Shown here piece after piece: positions 17,868 through 26,017 of a stretch of DNA of 45,748 bases. The DNA comes from Enhygromyxa salina (GTDB taxonomy: Bacteria; Myxococcota_A; Polyangia; Nannocystales; Nannocystaceae). Both the position numbers and the translations under genes were made by a program. The stretch is taken from assembly GCF_002994615.1 (NCBI RefSeq), contig NZ_PVNK01000035.1, forward strand, positions 1 through 45,748. The letters run 5' to 3'. Positions within the stretch are counted from its first letter, which is position 1. Every line of letters begins with the position of its first letter. The notes under the pieces were generated by a model. It did no database searches. It was not told where the DNA came from and saw only the letters and a list, made by a program, of their open reading frames with translations.

Positions 17868-18455
17868 ATGGCGGACGCACGCTTCGACTCGTCCTACTAC
17901 GAGCGCTACTACGCCGACCCCGACACGCGCGTCGGGAGCGAGGCATCGACCGCGCGGCTGGTCCGCTTCGTGTGCAGCTACCTCGACTACCTCGGCGTCG
18001 AGCTGCGCGAGGTCCTCGACTTTGGCTGCGGGGTCGGGCTGTGGCGTGCGCCCCTGCGGCACTGTGTGCCGGGGCTCACGTACCACGGCGTCGAGTTCAG
18101 CGCGCACCTGTGTGAGCGCCACGGCTGGGTCCGAGGATCCGTCGTCGATCACGACCACGGTCGCGCCGTCGATCTGGTCGTGTGCCAGGGGGTCCTCCAG
18201 TACCTGCCAGACGCGCAGGCACGACGGGCGATCCGCAACCTCGCCCGCCACGCTGGCCAGGCGCTCTACCTCGAGGCCCTGACCAAGGGTGACTGGCTGC
18301 ACAACTGCGACCAGTCGGTGACCGACGGCGACGTCTACCTGCGGACGGCGGCCTGGTACCGCGACGCCCTCGCCCCTCACTTCGACAGCTGCGGCGGCGG
18401 CCTGTTCTTGCCCAAGGACTCGCCAGTGGTCCTCTTCGAGCTCGAGCAGGGCTGA
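17868..18455 (+). CDS. SAM-dependent methyltransferase (class I)
   Basis: About 195 residues with the class I SAM-binding fold: motif I VLDFGCGVGLW, an acidic loop after strand 2 (YHGVEFS), and VDLVVCQGVLQYLPD as motif post-II, followed by a final beta hairpin. It begins FDSSYYERYYADPDTRVG, a pattern seen in small-molecule methyltransferases such as the Methyltransf_23/25 group. The substrate cannot be told. It is a single transcription unit: a leaderless-type promoter in front and a strong terminator (18535-18560) behind. Confidence 0.85.
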   Translation: MADARFDSSYYERYYADPDTRVGSEASTARLVRFVCSYLDYLGVELREVLDFGCGVGLWRAPLRHCVPGLTYHGVEFSAHLCERHGWVRGSVVDHDHGRAVDLVVCQGVLQYLPDAQARRAIRNLARHAGQALYLEALTKGDWLHNCDQSVTDGDVYLRTAAWYRDALAPHFDSCGGGLFLPKDSPVVLFELEQG

Positions 18456-18534
18456 TCCAGCGCCGCCGCGGACCCCTCGCGTGTCCTGCGAAACCCACGC
18501 AGGCGGACGAGGACGGCCGCTCAGCGTCCGCAGC

Positions 18535-18560
18535 AACCGAGTTGGCGGCACTCGGTTTTT
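18535..18560 (+). terminator. intrinsic terminator after methyltransferase gene
   Basis: AACCGAGT and ACTCGGTT form an 8-bp stem around a 7-nt loop (TGGCGGC) and run into TTTTT (18556-18560). This is one of the clearest intrinsic terminators in the window. Confidence 0.88.
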
Positions 18561-18579
18561 GTTGGCTGCGGATCCTGGG

Positions 18580-18585
18580 TACCTT
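18580..18585 (+). promoter_or_regulatory. -10 box TACCTT for the symporter gene
   Basis: TACCTT ends 7 nt before ATG 18593, directly after the preceding terminator. Confidence 0.5.
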
Positions 18586-18592
18586 CTCCCGG

Positions 18593-21190
18593 ATGATGGA
18601 CCTGACCCCCGTCGCCCAGGCGATCTTGGTCTACTCGGTGCTGGCCGTCGGCGTGCTGGCCACGCTGCTGACCGGCTTCGCGCAGCTGCGCGAGCTGCCG
18701 AACGCGTGGAAGGCCGGCCCCAATTCGGCGCTGGTTCGGCGCGGGTTTCTGGCCGCGAGCGTGGGCATGGGCAGCGTCGGCGGCTCGATCCTCGCGCTCG
18801 AGCTCGGCGGGCCCGGAGCGATCGGCTGGATGTGGATCGCGTCGCTGCTGGGCATGGGCCTGGTCTACGCCGAGGTCATGCTCGCGGTCCGCTTTCGCCG
18901 TCGGATCGCCACGGCCGACAGGGACCAAAACGAGGCCGGCACGGTCTACGCCCTCGCCGACGGCATCCCGGCGCTGCGCTCGCGCGCGCTCGAATGGCTC
19001 GGGGCCCCCAACCTGATCTCGGGTCACAGCCTCGCCACGCTCTTCGCCCTGGTGTTCATGGTCTTTGCGATCGCGGCCGGCTCGATGCTCCAGACCCAGC
19101 AAAGCGGCGAGCTGCTGGTCGCGGTCGGCGGTGAGCGCTGGCTGATCGCCGGGTTCTTGGTCGTGGCCGCGGGCGTGGGCATGGCGGTGCCCAAGCTGCG
19201 CAATTTCGTGGTCGCGCTCGGACCCGTCGCCGTCGCGCTCTACGTGGTCGCGGTCGTCCTGATGATCGCGCGCTCCCCCGGTGACCCCGGCGCGGCGCTC
19301 GGGTCGATGTTCGCCGGGATCAGCTCGGGCTCGCTCTCGAGCGAGATCGCCGGCGGCGCCGCGGGCGGTGGCGTGCTCATGGCCATGCAGGTCGGGTTCT
19401 TGCGCGCGACCCTCGCGACCGAGGCCGGGATCGGCAGCGCCGGGTTCACGCCCCAAGCCGACCGCGCCAAGGATCCTCGCAAGGCCGCCGCCGCCGCCAT
19501 GCTCGCGCCGCTCGTCAGCGGGATCGTGGTCCCGACGCTCACGGCGATCGTGGCCCTGAGCTCGACCCCCTGGGTTGGCCAGCGCATCGACGAGCCCGGC
19601 GAGCGGGTCGCGGCCGGGACCGAGCGCCTCGCGAGCGAGCAGGAGCTGGCCGAGATCGCCGCGGCCTTGACCGACGGCGACATCGAGCGCCTCAGCCCCG
19701 ACGATCGCCAGCGCGTGATGGCGCTGTGGGCCCCGCTCGAGCGGCCCCAGGCGCGCGGGACCGCGGCGAGCCTCCAGGCCGGACAGACCGTGGTCCTGCC
19801 CCTCGACGCCGTCAGCTCCGACGCGAGCGACACCGCCGCGATGGTCGAGGGCCAGGTCTACCCGATGGTCATGCGCGCGAGCCCGCGGGGCATGAAGGTC
19901 CCGGCCCGCGAGGGTCAAAACTCGATCGTGCTCGGCTTCGCCGAGGAGACCCAGGTCATCCGCGAGGTCGTGTTCCGCGACAAGACCGTGTCCGCAGGCC
20001 CGGCCTACGACCTGCGCATCCCGGTGACCAACGAGGTCCTCGGGCCCGAGGACCGCAAGTTCGTTCAGCTGACCCCCGTCGACCCCGAGATCGATCTCCA
20101 CCTCATGTCCAAGGTCCGCGACGGGCCCTACGTCGTGTTTGGCGACTTTCACTTCGAGGGGCGCGTGGTCGAGATGTTCCAGACCCGCTGGGGTGTTCAC
20201 CACGCCCTGATCGAGGTCGATCCCGATCCGATGCGCCCGCTGAGCCTGCGGACCACGGTCTCGTCGTCGGCGTTCCGCGGGCCCTACTTCGACAACGGTG
20301 AGGCCCGGCCCCCGGTCGCAATGGTCGCGCGCGAGGAATTCAATGCCCCGATCGGCGCGCGCCTGCCGATGGAGCTGCGCCCGCCCGAGCGCGGCGTCGA
20401 GATCGGCAAGCTGCTGGCCTCGGGCGAGCTCATGACCCCGCCGTGGAGCTTCCTGGCCGAGACCGATACCGCGGTCATTCGCCACAACACCGACCCGACC
20501 AAGGACATGCTGATCCCGGTCACCTCGGAGCTCATCGACGGGACCCTGCGCTTCCTCAGCGGACGCAGGGACATCGCCGACTTCGCCAAGGCCGACCGCT
20601 GGCGCGAGTACACCGGGCCCTACCTGCTGCCCCCGGCCTACACCTTCGAGGTCGAGGTCCACAGCGGCGCCCGGTTCCCGGCCTCGAGCAGCTACCTCAG
20701 CCGCCTCGGGCTCGAGCGCAACTCGCTGACGGGTCCGCTGGCCGAGCGCCGCACCCTCGTCGCCGTCCACCCCCAAAAAGAGCCCCAGGCCTCGCAGGGC
20801 GAGCTCTACGAGCCCCACCCGGCCGAGGTCGCCCCGTACATGGACGGCCCCTACGTCGCAGGTGGCGGGCTGGGCCGCGTGGGCTGGGCCGCACGCATGA
20901 ACGTCAAGCGCGGCGGCGATCTGCTCCTGGCCACGAGCGTGCTGATCCTGGCCCTGACCACGATGATCGCGTGGGCGGGCTACGGCGCGCGGGCGGCCGA
21001 CTTCGCCTTCGGGCGCGGCGCTGGGGTCGGCTTCGGCGTCGTGTTCTTGCTCGCGGGCCTCGCCGGCGCAACGCTGACCCTGCTGCCGATCCTGAGGGTG
21101 GCCGACTACGCGATGTTGGCCCTGATCCTGCTCCACGGCCTCGGCCTGATCGTGCTGCTCGTCCGCGCGCGCACGCGTTCACAGGCCTGA
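18593..21190 (+). CDS. AGCS-family sodium:amino-acid symporter with ~445-aa insertion
   Basis: About 865 residues; AGCS (sodium:alanine/glycine symporter) proteins are normally 450-550. The first ~322 residues hold the N-terminal membrane helices and the AGCS hallmark ATEAGIGSAGF (~280), equivalent to NEAGMGSAP. After the helix SGIVVPTLTAIVALSSTP the chain leaves the membrane for residues ~323-769, a soluble beta-rich, charged region I cannot match to any domain. It contains two similar phrases, RIPVTNEVL (~476) and LIPVTSELI (~640), hinting at an internal duplication. Residues 770-865 (NVKRGGDLLLATSVLILAL onward) return as the C-terminal helices. The reading frame is uninterrupted and codon use is uniform, so this is an insertion and not a frameshifted fusion. 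ATG 18593 chosen from the -10 box. Confidence 0.82.
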   Translation: MMDLTPVAQAILVYSVLAVGVLATLLTGFAQLRELPNAWKAGPNSALVRRGFLAASVGMGSVGGSILALELGGPGAIGWMWIASLLGMGLVYAEVMLAVRFRRRIATADRDQNEAGTVYALADGIPALRSRALEWLGAPNLISGHSLATLFALVFMVFAIAAGSMLQTQQSGELLVAVGGERWLIAGFLVVAAGVGMAVPKLRNFVVALGPVAVALYVVAVVLMIARSPGDPGAALGSMFAGISSGSLSSEIAGGAAGGGVLMAMQVGFLRATLATEAGIGSAGFTPQADRAKDPRKAAAAAMLAPLVSGIVVPTLTAIVALSSTPWVGQRIDEPGERVAAGTERLASEQELAEIAAALTDGDIERLSPDDRQRVMALWAPLERPQARGTAASLQAGQTVVLPLDAVSSDASDTAAMVEGQVYPMVMRASPRGMKVPAREGQNSIVLGFAEETQVIREVVFRDKTVSAGPAYDLRIPVTNEVLGPEDRKFVQLTPVDPEIDLHLMSKVRDGPYVVFGDFHFEGRVVEMFQTRWGVHHALIEVDPDPMRPLSLRTTVSSSAFRGPYFDNGEARPPVAMVAREEFNAPIGARLPMELRPPERGVEIGKLLASGELMTPPWSFLAETDTAVIRHNTDPTKDMLIPVTSELIDGTLRFLSGRRDIADFAKADRWREYTGPYLLPPAYTFEVEVHSGARFPASSSYLSRLGLERNSLTGPLAERRTLVAVHPQKEPQASQGELYEPHPAEVAPYMDGPYVAGGGLGRVGWAARMNVKRGGDLLLATSVLILALTTMIAWAGYGARAADFAFGRGAGVGFGVVFLLAGLAGATLTLLPILRVADYAMLALILLHGLGLIVLLVRARTRSQA

Positions 21191-21497
21191 GCCGGATCTT
21201 CGTCGCCGTCGCCGTCGCCGAGCTCGCCGTCGCCGAAATCGCCGAGCTCGTGACCACTGTGGTCGCCGAGCGGCGGGGTTGGCCAGTGCACTCGGGGCCG
21301 AAGACGGATATGTAAAGTGGGCGTCGAGACCGGAAGAGGAGCCCGGGTTCGATGCACAGGTGGCCGCCAAAGCTTCATGGGTGGTGGTCGCGGAGCCCCG
21401 GATGAGGACGGGGGGCGGCCAGGGAAGGGTCCGCCTCCCGTCCGGAATACCTTTTGAGCCCGCGCGCGTCGGCAAGGTCGCCACGCACCACGGGCTG
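21191..21497. other. intergenic stretch with GCCGTC-type simple repeats
   Basis: Directly after the symporter stop is a low-complexity run built on GCCGTCGCCG and CGAGCTCG units (to ~21255). The rest shows open frames on both strands, but none has a family motif, a start with a promoter, or convincing codon use. No terminator is clear. Confidence 0.4.
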
Positions 21498-21659
21498 CTA
21501 GCAGTGGTGCAATGCATCGTGTCGCCTCGCGCCGGAATGTTCGCCGAGGGCGCGAAGCCAAAACGCCGCTGTACCGGGCGTACTGCAAGTTTTGGCGACA
21601 AAGCCCTCGGCGAAAAGGCCAAGCGAGGCGGCGCGAGGGATTGCACCACGCGCTGCTAG
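21498..21659. mobile_element. CTAG-bounded palindromic element, subfamily A, copy A4
   Basis: A 162-bp imperfect inverted repeat, same orientation as A1 and about 90% alike by eye. CTAG at 21498-21501 and 21656-21659. Decamers GGCGCGAAGC (21549-21558) and GCGACAAAGC (21595-21604) are conserved and nearly symmetric. The tips carry compensating changes against A1 (GTGGTGCAAT paired with ATTGCACCAC, where A1 has GGGGTGCAAT and ATTGCACCCC), so base pairing is kept while sequence drifts. No gene stop overlaps this copy. Confidence 0.85.
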
Positions 21660-21688
21660 GGGTACGGGACGGTGGTGGGGGTATCGAG

Positions 21689-21694
21689 TAGACT
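21689..21694 (+). promoter_or_regulatory. -10 box TAGACT for the DxDGDG lipoprotein gene
   Basis: TAGACT ends 9 nt before ATG 21704. It lies 29 bp downstream of element A4, so the upstream promoter region abuts the element. Confidence 0.45.
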
Positions 21695-21703
21695 GCGGCG
21701 GCC

Positions 21704-22612
21704 ATGAACCGTGCCCCCCTCGCTGTCGTGACCCTCGGTGTGCTCCTGCTGACGCTCCCGGGCTGTAAGAAAGAAGCCGAGCCCGAGCCCAAGCAGGAGG
21801 AGAAGAAGGCCGAGCCGGCGCCTGAGCCCGAGCCCGAGCCCGTCGAGCCTCGCTTTGATCTGTCCGGGCCCAAGCCGCCCGAGACCAGCACCGTCGTGTT
21901 CTCGGTCGAGGGCGCCCTTCAGCCGATGGCCTGCTTCGACAAGGACAAGGGCGGGCTGGCGAGCGGAGCCGACTGCGTGGGCCTGGTCGCGGAGGGCTCC
22001 GAGGTCTACATGGAGTCGAGCTTCGGCACCAAGGCACTCAGCAAGACCGGCGCCGGGACCAAGACCTCGACCTGCGCGGACGAGGGTGCGATCCCGACTG
22101 CCGAGCTCGATGGAGGCGCGGACTACGACTGGGGCGTGTGGCCCAAATCACTCGCGCCCGAGTTCACGCAGATCAGCCCCGACACCTGGTCCGACCGCGG
22201 CGCTCGCCTCGACGAGGCCGAGACCAAGGCCGTGCAAGAGGCGATGGCCAAGATCCGCAACGTCCAGGGCGAATTCCAGCCCAAGCAAAGGGCCACCGCC
22301 GACATCGACGGCGACGGCAAGGACGAGCTGTTCGCGTCGGCGGTGCTCATCAACCCCGCCGACCCCGACACCTACCTGGTCTCGGGCCTGTTCATGGCCC
22401 CCGGCGGCGACCTCGCCAACCTCCAGCTCATCGACCAGGCCAAGAAGGGCGCCGACGTGATCAAGCTGCTCGGCGCCGTCGACCTCGACGGCGACGGCAA
22501 GCGGGAGCTGTGGACCGGGATCACCTTCGACGGCGGCGCCGGAGAGCGCATCGTCCAGCTCGGCGACAAGCCCACGCCCCTGGGCAAGTGGACCTGCGGC
22601 GCCGGCAGCTGA
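21704..22612 (+). CDS. lipoprotein with two calcium-loop (DxDGDG) motifs
   Basis: A 302-residue lipoprotein: signal peptide with LPGC lipobox (Cys ~21), an EPKQEEKKAEP/EPEPEPEP spacer that would hold the domain away from the membrane, then a globular domain. Two DxDGDGxxEL segments (ATADIDGDGKDEL and VDLDGDGKRELW) are spaced about 60 residues apart and match the calcium loops of FG-GAP/integrin-like repeats. Two cysteine pairs are likely (ACFDKDK, DCVG, TCADE, WTCG). Its binding partner is unknown. It is followed by a 300-bp AT-richer regulatory stretch and not by a co-directional coupled gene. Confidence 0.75.
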   Translation: MNRAPLAVVTLGVLLLTLPGCKKEAEPEPKQEEKKAEPAPEPEPEPVEPRFDLSGPKPPETSTVVFSVEGALQPMACFDKDKGGLASGADCVGLVAEGSEVYMESSFGTKALSKTGAGTKTSTCADEGAIPTAELDGGADYDWGVWPKSLAPEFTQISPDTWSDRGARLDEAETKAVQEAMAKIRNVQGEFQPKQRATADIDGDGKDELFASAVLINPADPDTYLVSGLFMAPGGDLANLQLIDQAKKGADVIKLLGAVDLDGDGKRELWTGITFDGGAGERIVQLGDKPTPLGKWTCGAGS

Positions 22613-22684
22613 CGACCCTTCGTCAGAAGCCGAGTGCGTATCTAGTTGCGCGCTCGCGCAGACAAATAGCTCGTGTCGTGCACG

Positions 22685-22711
22685 GGCGTGCACATTATGC
22701 ATGTGCACGCC
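22685..22711. promoter_or_regulatory. palindrome GGCGTGCACA-N7-TGTGCACGCC
   Basis: Perfect 10-bp arms around a 7-nt AT-rich spacer. With no T-run after it, a protein-binding site seems more likely than a terminator. Confidence 0.45.
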
Positions 22712-22819
22712 GCGCGTATTGCGCAATTGTATCTTCTCTCGCCTGCGCGCGGTGAGAACAGGGGATGAATTGGATTCATGACCTGGACACTGCGCCGCTC
22801 AGACCTCGCCTCGCATACA

Positions 22820-22834
22820 GTGAATATAGTTCAC
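22820..22834. promoter_or_regulatory. operator-like palindrome GTGAA-N5-TTCAC (site 1)
   Basis: Perfect 5-bp arms around TATAG. The identical arms recur 33 bp downstream, three helical turns away, pointing to cooperative binding of a dimeric regulator. Confidence 0.6.
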
Positions 22835-22852
22835 GGCGTTTGGAGGCCCTGC

Positions 22853-22867
22853 GTGAACTTATTTCAC
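22853..22867. promoter_or_regulatory. operator-like palindrome GTGAA-N5-TTCAC (site 2)
   Basis: Same arms as site 1 around CTTAT. It lies just upstream of the putative -35 (22877) of the 22916 gene, a position for an activator or repressor. Confidence 0.6.
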
Positions 22868-22915
22868 GAATCCGGGTTGCGCGGGAGCTTTCACATGTGC
22901 TAAATATTGCACACC

Positions 22916-23749
22916 ATGAGGGACGCCACCCTTGCACGCTTCAGCGAACGCCCACTCAAGTTGCTCCGAAGGACGCTCGGGGACCGAAAGTCAATTCGGG
23001 GCAAGCTTCGGCGTGCGGGCTACGCGCTCGCCAACTACGCCTTCCCCAAGCGAATCGAGCCGCGTCTGGGCAAGCTCCGGACCCTCGGCTACATCGGCGC
23101 CGACCCCAACCGGACCCAGCTCCTGTTCGGCTCGGTCGACATGTTCCGCTTCTTCATCGTCCCTTGCGCGGCCGACTACTACCGCAGCAAGGAGATCACC
23201 TTCGTGTTTCACGCGCTGCTGCGCTTTCTCGATGACCCGGCCTCGATGATGGATCCGACCGGGTTCATGAGTCACCGCGACGCGATCATCGGCCACCTGA
23301 TGCAGGTGACCCACGCCGACCCGATCTACGATCTGCAGCTGCTCGCGGCGATCGACGACGGCCTCGACGAGCTCGAACGGCAGATCGTCCAGATCCTCGA
23401 TGGCACCCACCCCCGGTCCAAGTCGATCGGCGCGATCATCGAAGATCCCGACTACCACCGGCGCCTGCTCGAGCACGTCCGCGAGTTCAAGGCCAACCCG
23501 GCCGGCTGCAAGCCCCTGCTCCGCGAGAACGTCGCCAACAACCCCCATTTCGCCGAGATTGCGGACACGTTTGGGGATCTTCCGTCCGCGATTGGCTACT
23601 TCGCTAGCCTGCCCGACCGGCCCCTGCCCGCGCTTTTGCGTCTCCTGCGCACCCGCGAGTTCCCGAACAAGGTCCCGAACAAGGCTGCTCCAGCAGTAGA
23701 AGTGGCAGCCAACAACGGCGAGCTCAGCGCAGAGCCCCGGGCCGCCTGA
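22916..23749 (+). CDS. unknown protein under regulated promoter (277 aa)
   Basis: A 277-residue soluble, mostly helical protein beginning MRDATLARFSERPLKLLRR. A basic N-terminus is followed by a segment rich in His, Asp and aromatic residues (FFIVPCAADYYRSKE, FMSHRDAIIGHLMQVTHADP, DPDYHRRLLEHVREFK), which could hold a metal or haem, but I do not recognise the family. No signal peptide or membrane helix. ATG 22916 chosen; a TTG nine bases upstream overlaps the promoter. The gene stands alone between a promoter with twin operators and a strong terminator, so it is probably switched on by a specific signal. Confidence 0.65.
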   Translation: MRDATLARFSERPLKLLRRTLGDRKSIRGKLRRAGYALANYAFPKRIEPRLGKLRTLGYIGADPNRTQLLFGSVDMFRFFIVPCAADYYRSKEITFVFHALLRFLDDPASMMDPTGFMSHRDAIIGHLMQVTHADPIYDLQLLAAIDDGLDELERQIVQILDGTHPRSKSIGAIIEDPDYHRRLLEHVREFKANPAGCKPLLRENVANNPHFAEIADTFGDLPSAIGYFASLPDRPLPALLRLLRTREFPNKVPNKAAPAVEVAANNGELSAEPRAA

Positions 23750-23766
23750 ACGCTACTCTCATGATT

Positions 23767-23810
23767 GCGCGTTGTAGTGTCGTCAATGACGGCGCCACAA
23801 CGCGCTTTTT
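23767..23810 (+). terminator. intrinsic terminator after the 277-aa gene
   Basis: GCGCGTTGT (23767-23775) pairs perfectly with ACAACGCGC (23797-23805), followed by TTTTT. The loop contains a second smaller hairpin (GTCGTCA/TGACGGC). Confidence 0.9.
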
Positions 23811-24081
23811 AGTGGTTCCGAACACGTGATCATGGACGGTGCCGCGTTGTACGCCCCACACGCGAAATCGACCCGACCAGGCAAATGTGACCGGTAGCGA
23901 CCGGCAAATCGTACTCGTCGCGAACGCGCGCGAATACCCGGGCGCGGCGGGGCCCCGGGCGACCGGCGGGTCGCCGCTGTGCCGGACGCCGCTGTGCCGA
24001 TCCCCGCTGTGCCGATCCCCGCACACGCGCGCGGAGCCGCGAGCCGCGCTGGCGCGCGAGCTCGGACCCGCGGGCGCTCGA
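23811..24081. other. intergenic stretch with 15-bp tandem repeat
   Basis: No gene seen. Three tandem 15-bp units around GCCGCTGTGCCGATC lie at 23973-24017 (the first with GGAC in place of GATC). GACCGG is repeated near 23891-23905. Confidence 0.5.
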
Positions 24082-24942
24082 TCACGAGTTCTCGGACTCG
24101 GCCTCGGACTCGGACTCGGACTCGGACTCGGCCTCGGCCTCGCCCTCGCTGTCGGCCGCCGCACCGCTGGCCGCGGCCGCCGCGTCGCTGGCCGCGGCCG
24201 CGATGCCGTCGAGCTCCTCGAACAGGGCCCGGAGCACGCGCGTCGCCAGGACCAGCTCTCGGGGGCCTCGCGTGGCCAGGAGATCGACGAGCTCCCGGGC
24301 CTCGTTCCGCGCGCCGAGCTCGTAGCTCTCGAACAGGGTGCTCAACATCAGGTCGAGCCCGCCACACAACTTACGCAGGGTGTCGAGGCTCGGGGAGAAG
24401 CTGCCATGCTCGAGGCGGCGGATCGTGTCCGCCGACAGGCCGCTGCGCTCGGCGAGGACCTCTTGGGTCATCCCTCGCGCGCGACGCAGGCTCCGCACAT
24501 GACGACCGAAATTGCGACCGGTATCCAAGTTGCGCCCAGTTTCGTGGACTGCGAAGCCAATCGACAGTGAAGAACAGTCGGGCACATACGCGGTGGCGTG
24601 CCATGCGAGGCCCGAAGCCCGCCCTCGGCGCGAGTCACTTGGAACGCGAACACTCTCGCGAACATGTGACTCATCAGTGGCCCGGACCCCGGCCATTCGT
24701 GGCAGCGGCGGGAACCGCGAGGCCAGCCATTCGCTCGCCCGTACCCAGACCGGCTGAGGAGCCTCGACCGCAGCCAGCGCCGACGCGGGCGACTGTGCCC
24801 GCTGAAGCGCGTCACATGCGGCCGCGGCCGGCCCGAGGGCGAGCGGAGACGCCGCGGGGGCGGAGGTGCCGCCCGGGAGGTCCTCGTCGTGAGGCTCGAG
24901 CTCGGTCGAGCAGGATGTGGGGAAGCTGTGCGTGTCCGACAT
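24082..24942 (-). CDS. XRE-family HTH regulator with acidic ES-repeat tail
   Basis: Residues ~145-200 (FGRHVRSLRRARGMTQEVLA, then ERSGLSADTIRRLEHGSFSP and SLDTLRKLCGGL) form a clear XRE helix-turn-helix with its usual following helix. A helical region follows, and the C-terminus is Ala-rich, then an acidic run of ES/EA dipeptides coded by a GGACTC-type hexanucleotide repeat (~24097-24150). The first ~140 residues match nothing, and codons for residues ~85-140 lose the strong third-position GC bias, so that part may be a promoter region. A TTG at about residue 140 (DTGRNFGRHV) or a GTG at about 121 could be the true start. It lies 34 bp after the oxygenase gene. Confidence is for the HTH; the start is uncertain. 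Confidence 0.7.
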   Translation of the reverse strand: MSDTHSFPTSCSTELEPHDEDLPGGTSAPAASPLALGPAAAACDALQRAQSPASALAAVEAPQPVWVRASEWLASRFPPLPRMAGVRATDESHVRESVRVPSDSRRGRASGLAWHATAYVPDCSSLSIGFAVHETGRNLDTGRNFGRHVRSLRRARGMTQEVLAERSGLSADTIRRLEHGSFSPSLDTLRKLCGGLDLMLSTLFESYELGARNEARELVDLLATRGPRELVLATRVLRALFEELDGIAAAASDAAAAASGAAADSEGEAEAESESESESEAESENS

Positions 24943-24976
24943 GGTGTGGACGTATCGGCCCGCCCCACGGCAGTTT

Positions 24977-25942
24977 TCAGAAGAGTTTAATCTCGCGCAG
25001 ACGCTGGAGTAAGAACGCGTCGGCGGTGATCGGCTCGGGGTAGCGATTCGGGTTGTCGTCCGAGACGCACTCCGGCAGCGTCTCGACCACGAACTCGGGG
25101 TTCGGGTGGACGAAGAAGGGCAGCGAGTAGCGTGGCTGGCTGCGCCACGGCTCCGGCGGGTTGACGACCCGGTGGAGCGTCGACGGGAGCACGTTGTTGG
25201 TCAGCCGCTCGAGGATGTCGCCGACGTTGCACACGACCACGCCCTCGATCGTCGAGACCGGGATCCACTCGCCCTTGCGCGAGAAGATCTCGAGGCCCGG
25301 CTCGCCCGAGCCGACGAGCAGCGTGATCAGGTTGATGTCGCCGTGCGCGGCCGAGCGCACCGCGCCGTCGGCCCCCTGCGCGCCGTCGAGCGCGGGATAG
25401 TGGATCGGCCGCAAGACGCAGTTGCCGTGATCGACCTTGTCGGCGAACCAGTCCTCGTCGAGGCCGAGGTGGAGCGCGATCGCCCGCAACATCCGCCCCC
25501 CGAGGCTGTCGAGCGCCGCGTACAGGCTCGAGAGCACCTCGCGAAAACCCTCGACCTCGCTCGGCCACAAGTTGGCGGGCATCATCCCTGCCCACTCGCT
25601 GTCAGCCGGCAAGGTCCGGCCGACATGCCAAAACTCCTTGAGATCGGCGATCTCAGCGTCTTTGGCGGTCTCGACCCCGAAGGCCGTGTAGCCCCGAGCA
25701 CCGCCCCCGCCGGGGACGTGATAGCCCATCTTGGTCTTCGTCGGCAGCGCGAAGAACTGCTTGAGGACCTCGTAGGCGCGCCCGACAAGGACCTCGTCGA
25801 GCCCGTGCTCGCGGATGCCGACGAAGCCGTAGGTACGCAGCGCCTGGCCGAGATCAGCGACGAAGGCGGCGCGATCGGAGTCGCTGCCCTGGTCGAAGCG
25901 GCGGAGGTCGAGCTGCGGGACTCGAGCTGCGGAGCTACTCAC
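24977..25942 (-). CDS. isopenicillin-N-synthase-like Fe(II)/2-oxoglutarate oxygenase
   Basis: About 321 residues of the IPNS-like double-stranded beta-helix family. The metal triad is visible: HxD in AAHGDINLITLL, and the distal His in STLHRVVNPP. RYSLPFF carries the arginine-x-serine that holds the 2-oxoglutarate carboxylate. The N-terminal DIOX_N region has the typical YGFVGIREHGL and FFALPTKTK. This family hydroxylates, desaturates or cyclises small molecules; the substrate cannot be told from sequence. GTG 25942 chosen; a near-match -10 (TAGGTC) lies 7 nt upstream. No biosynthetic cluster surrounds it. Confidence 0.92.
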   Translation of the reverse strand: MSSSAARVPQLDLRRFDQGSDSDRAAFVADLGQALRTYGFVGIREHGLDEVLVGRAYEVLKQFFALPTKTKMGYHVPGGGGARGYTAFGVETAKDAEIADLKEFWHVGRTLPADSEWAGMMPANLWPSEVEGFREVLSSLYAALDSLGGRMLRAIALHLGLDEDWFADKVDHGNCVLRPIHYPALDGAQGADGAVRSAAHGDINLITLLVGSGEPGLEIFSRKGEWIPVSTIEGVVVCNVGDILERLTNNVLPSTLHRVVNPPEPWRSQPRYSLPFFVHPNPEFVVETLPECVSDDNPNRYPEPITADAFLLQRLREIKLF

Positions 25943-26017
25943 GGCGACGGACCTACCACGATCGCCGAGCCTGGGGGAACTCGGCGACCGCCGCGCCCAT
26001 CTACGTCCTGCGAGGGG

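Larger units (their letters stand above)
22613..22915. other. AT-richer regulatory intergenic region
   Basis: Clearly lower GC than the surroundings and with no gene. It holds three palindromes (22685-22711, 22820-22834, 22853-22867) and a likely promoter, TTGCGC (22877-22882), an 18-bp spacer, then TAAATA (22901-22906), just before ATG 22916. Confidence 0.6.

Noticed and set aside
21330..21370. tRNA-like GGTTCGATG segment
   Set aside because: No acceptor stem, anticodon arm or CCA-side pairing could be built around it.
21279..21659. Possible 126-aa gene before and inside element A4
   Set aside because: It runs into the palindrome, has no family motif and no convincing start signal.
24082..24942. 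HipB-like antitoxin for the HipA-like kinase
   Set aside because: It does have an XRE HTH, but lies 13 kb away with its own neighbours, so pairing is not supported.
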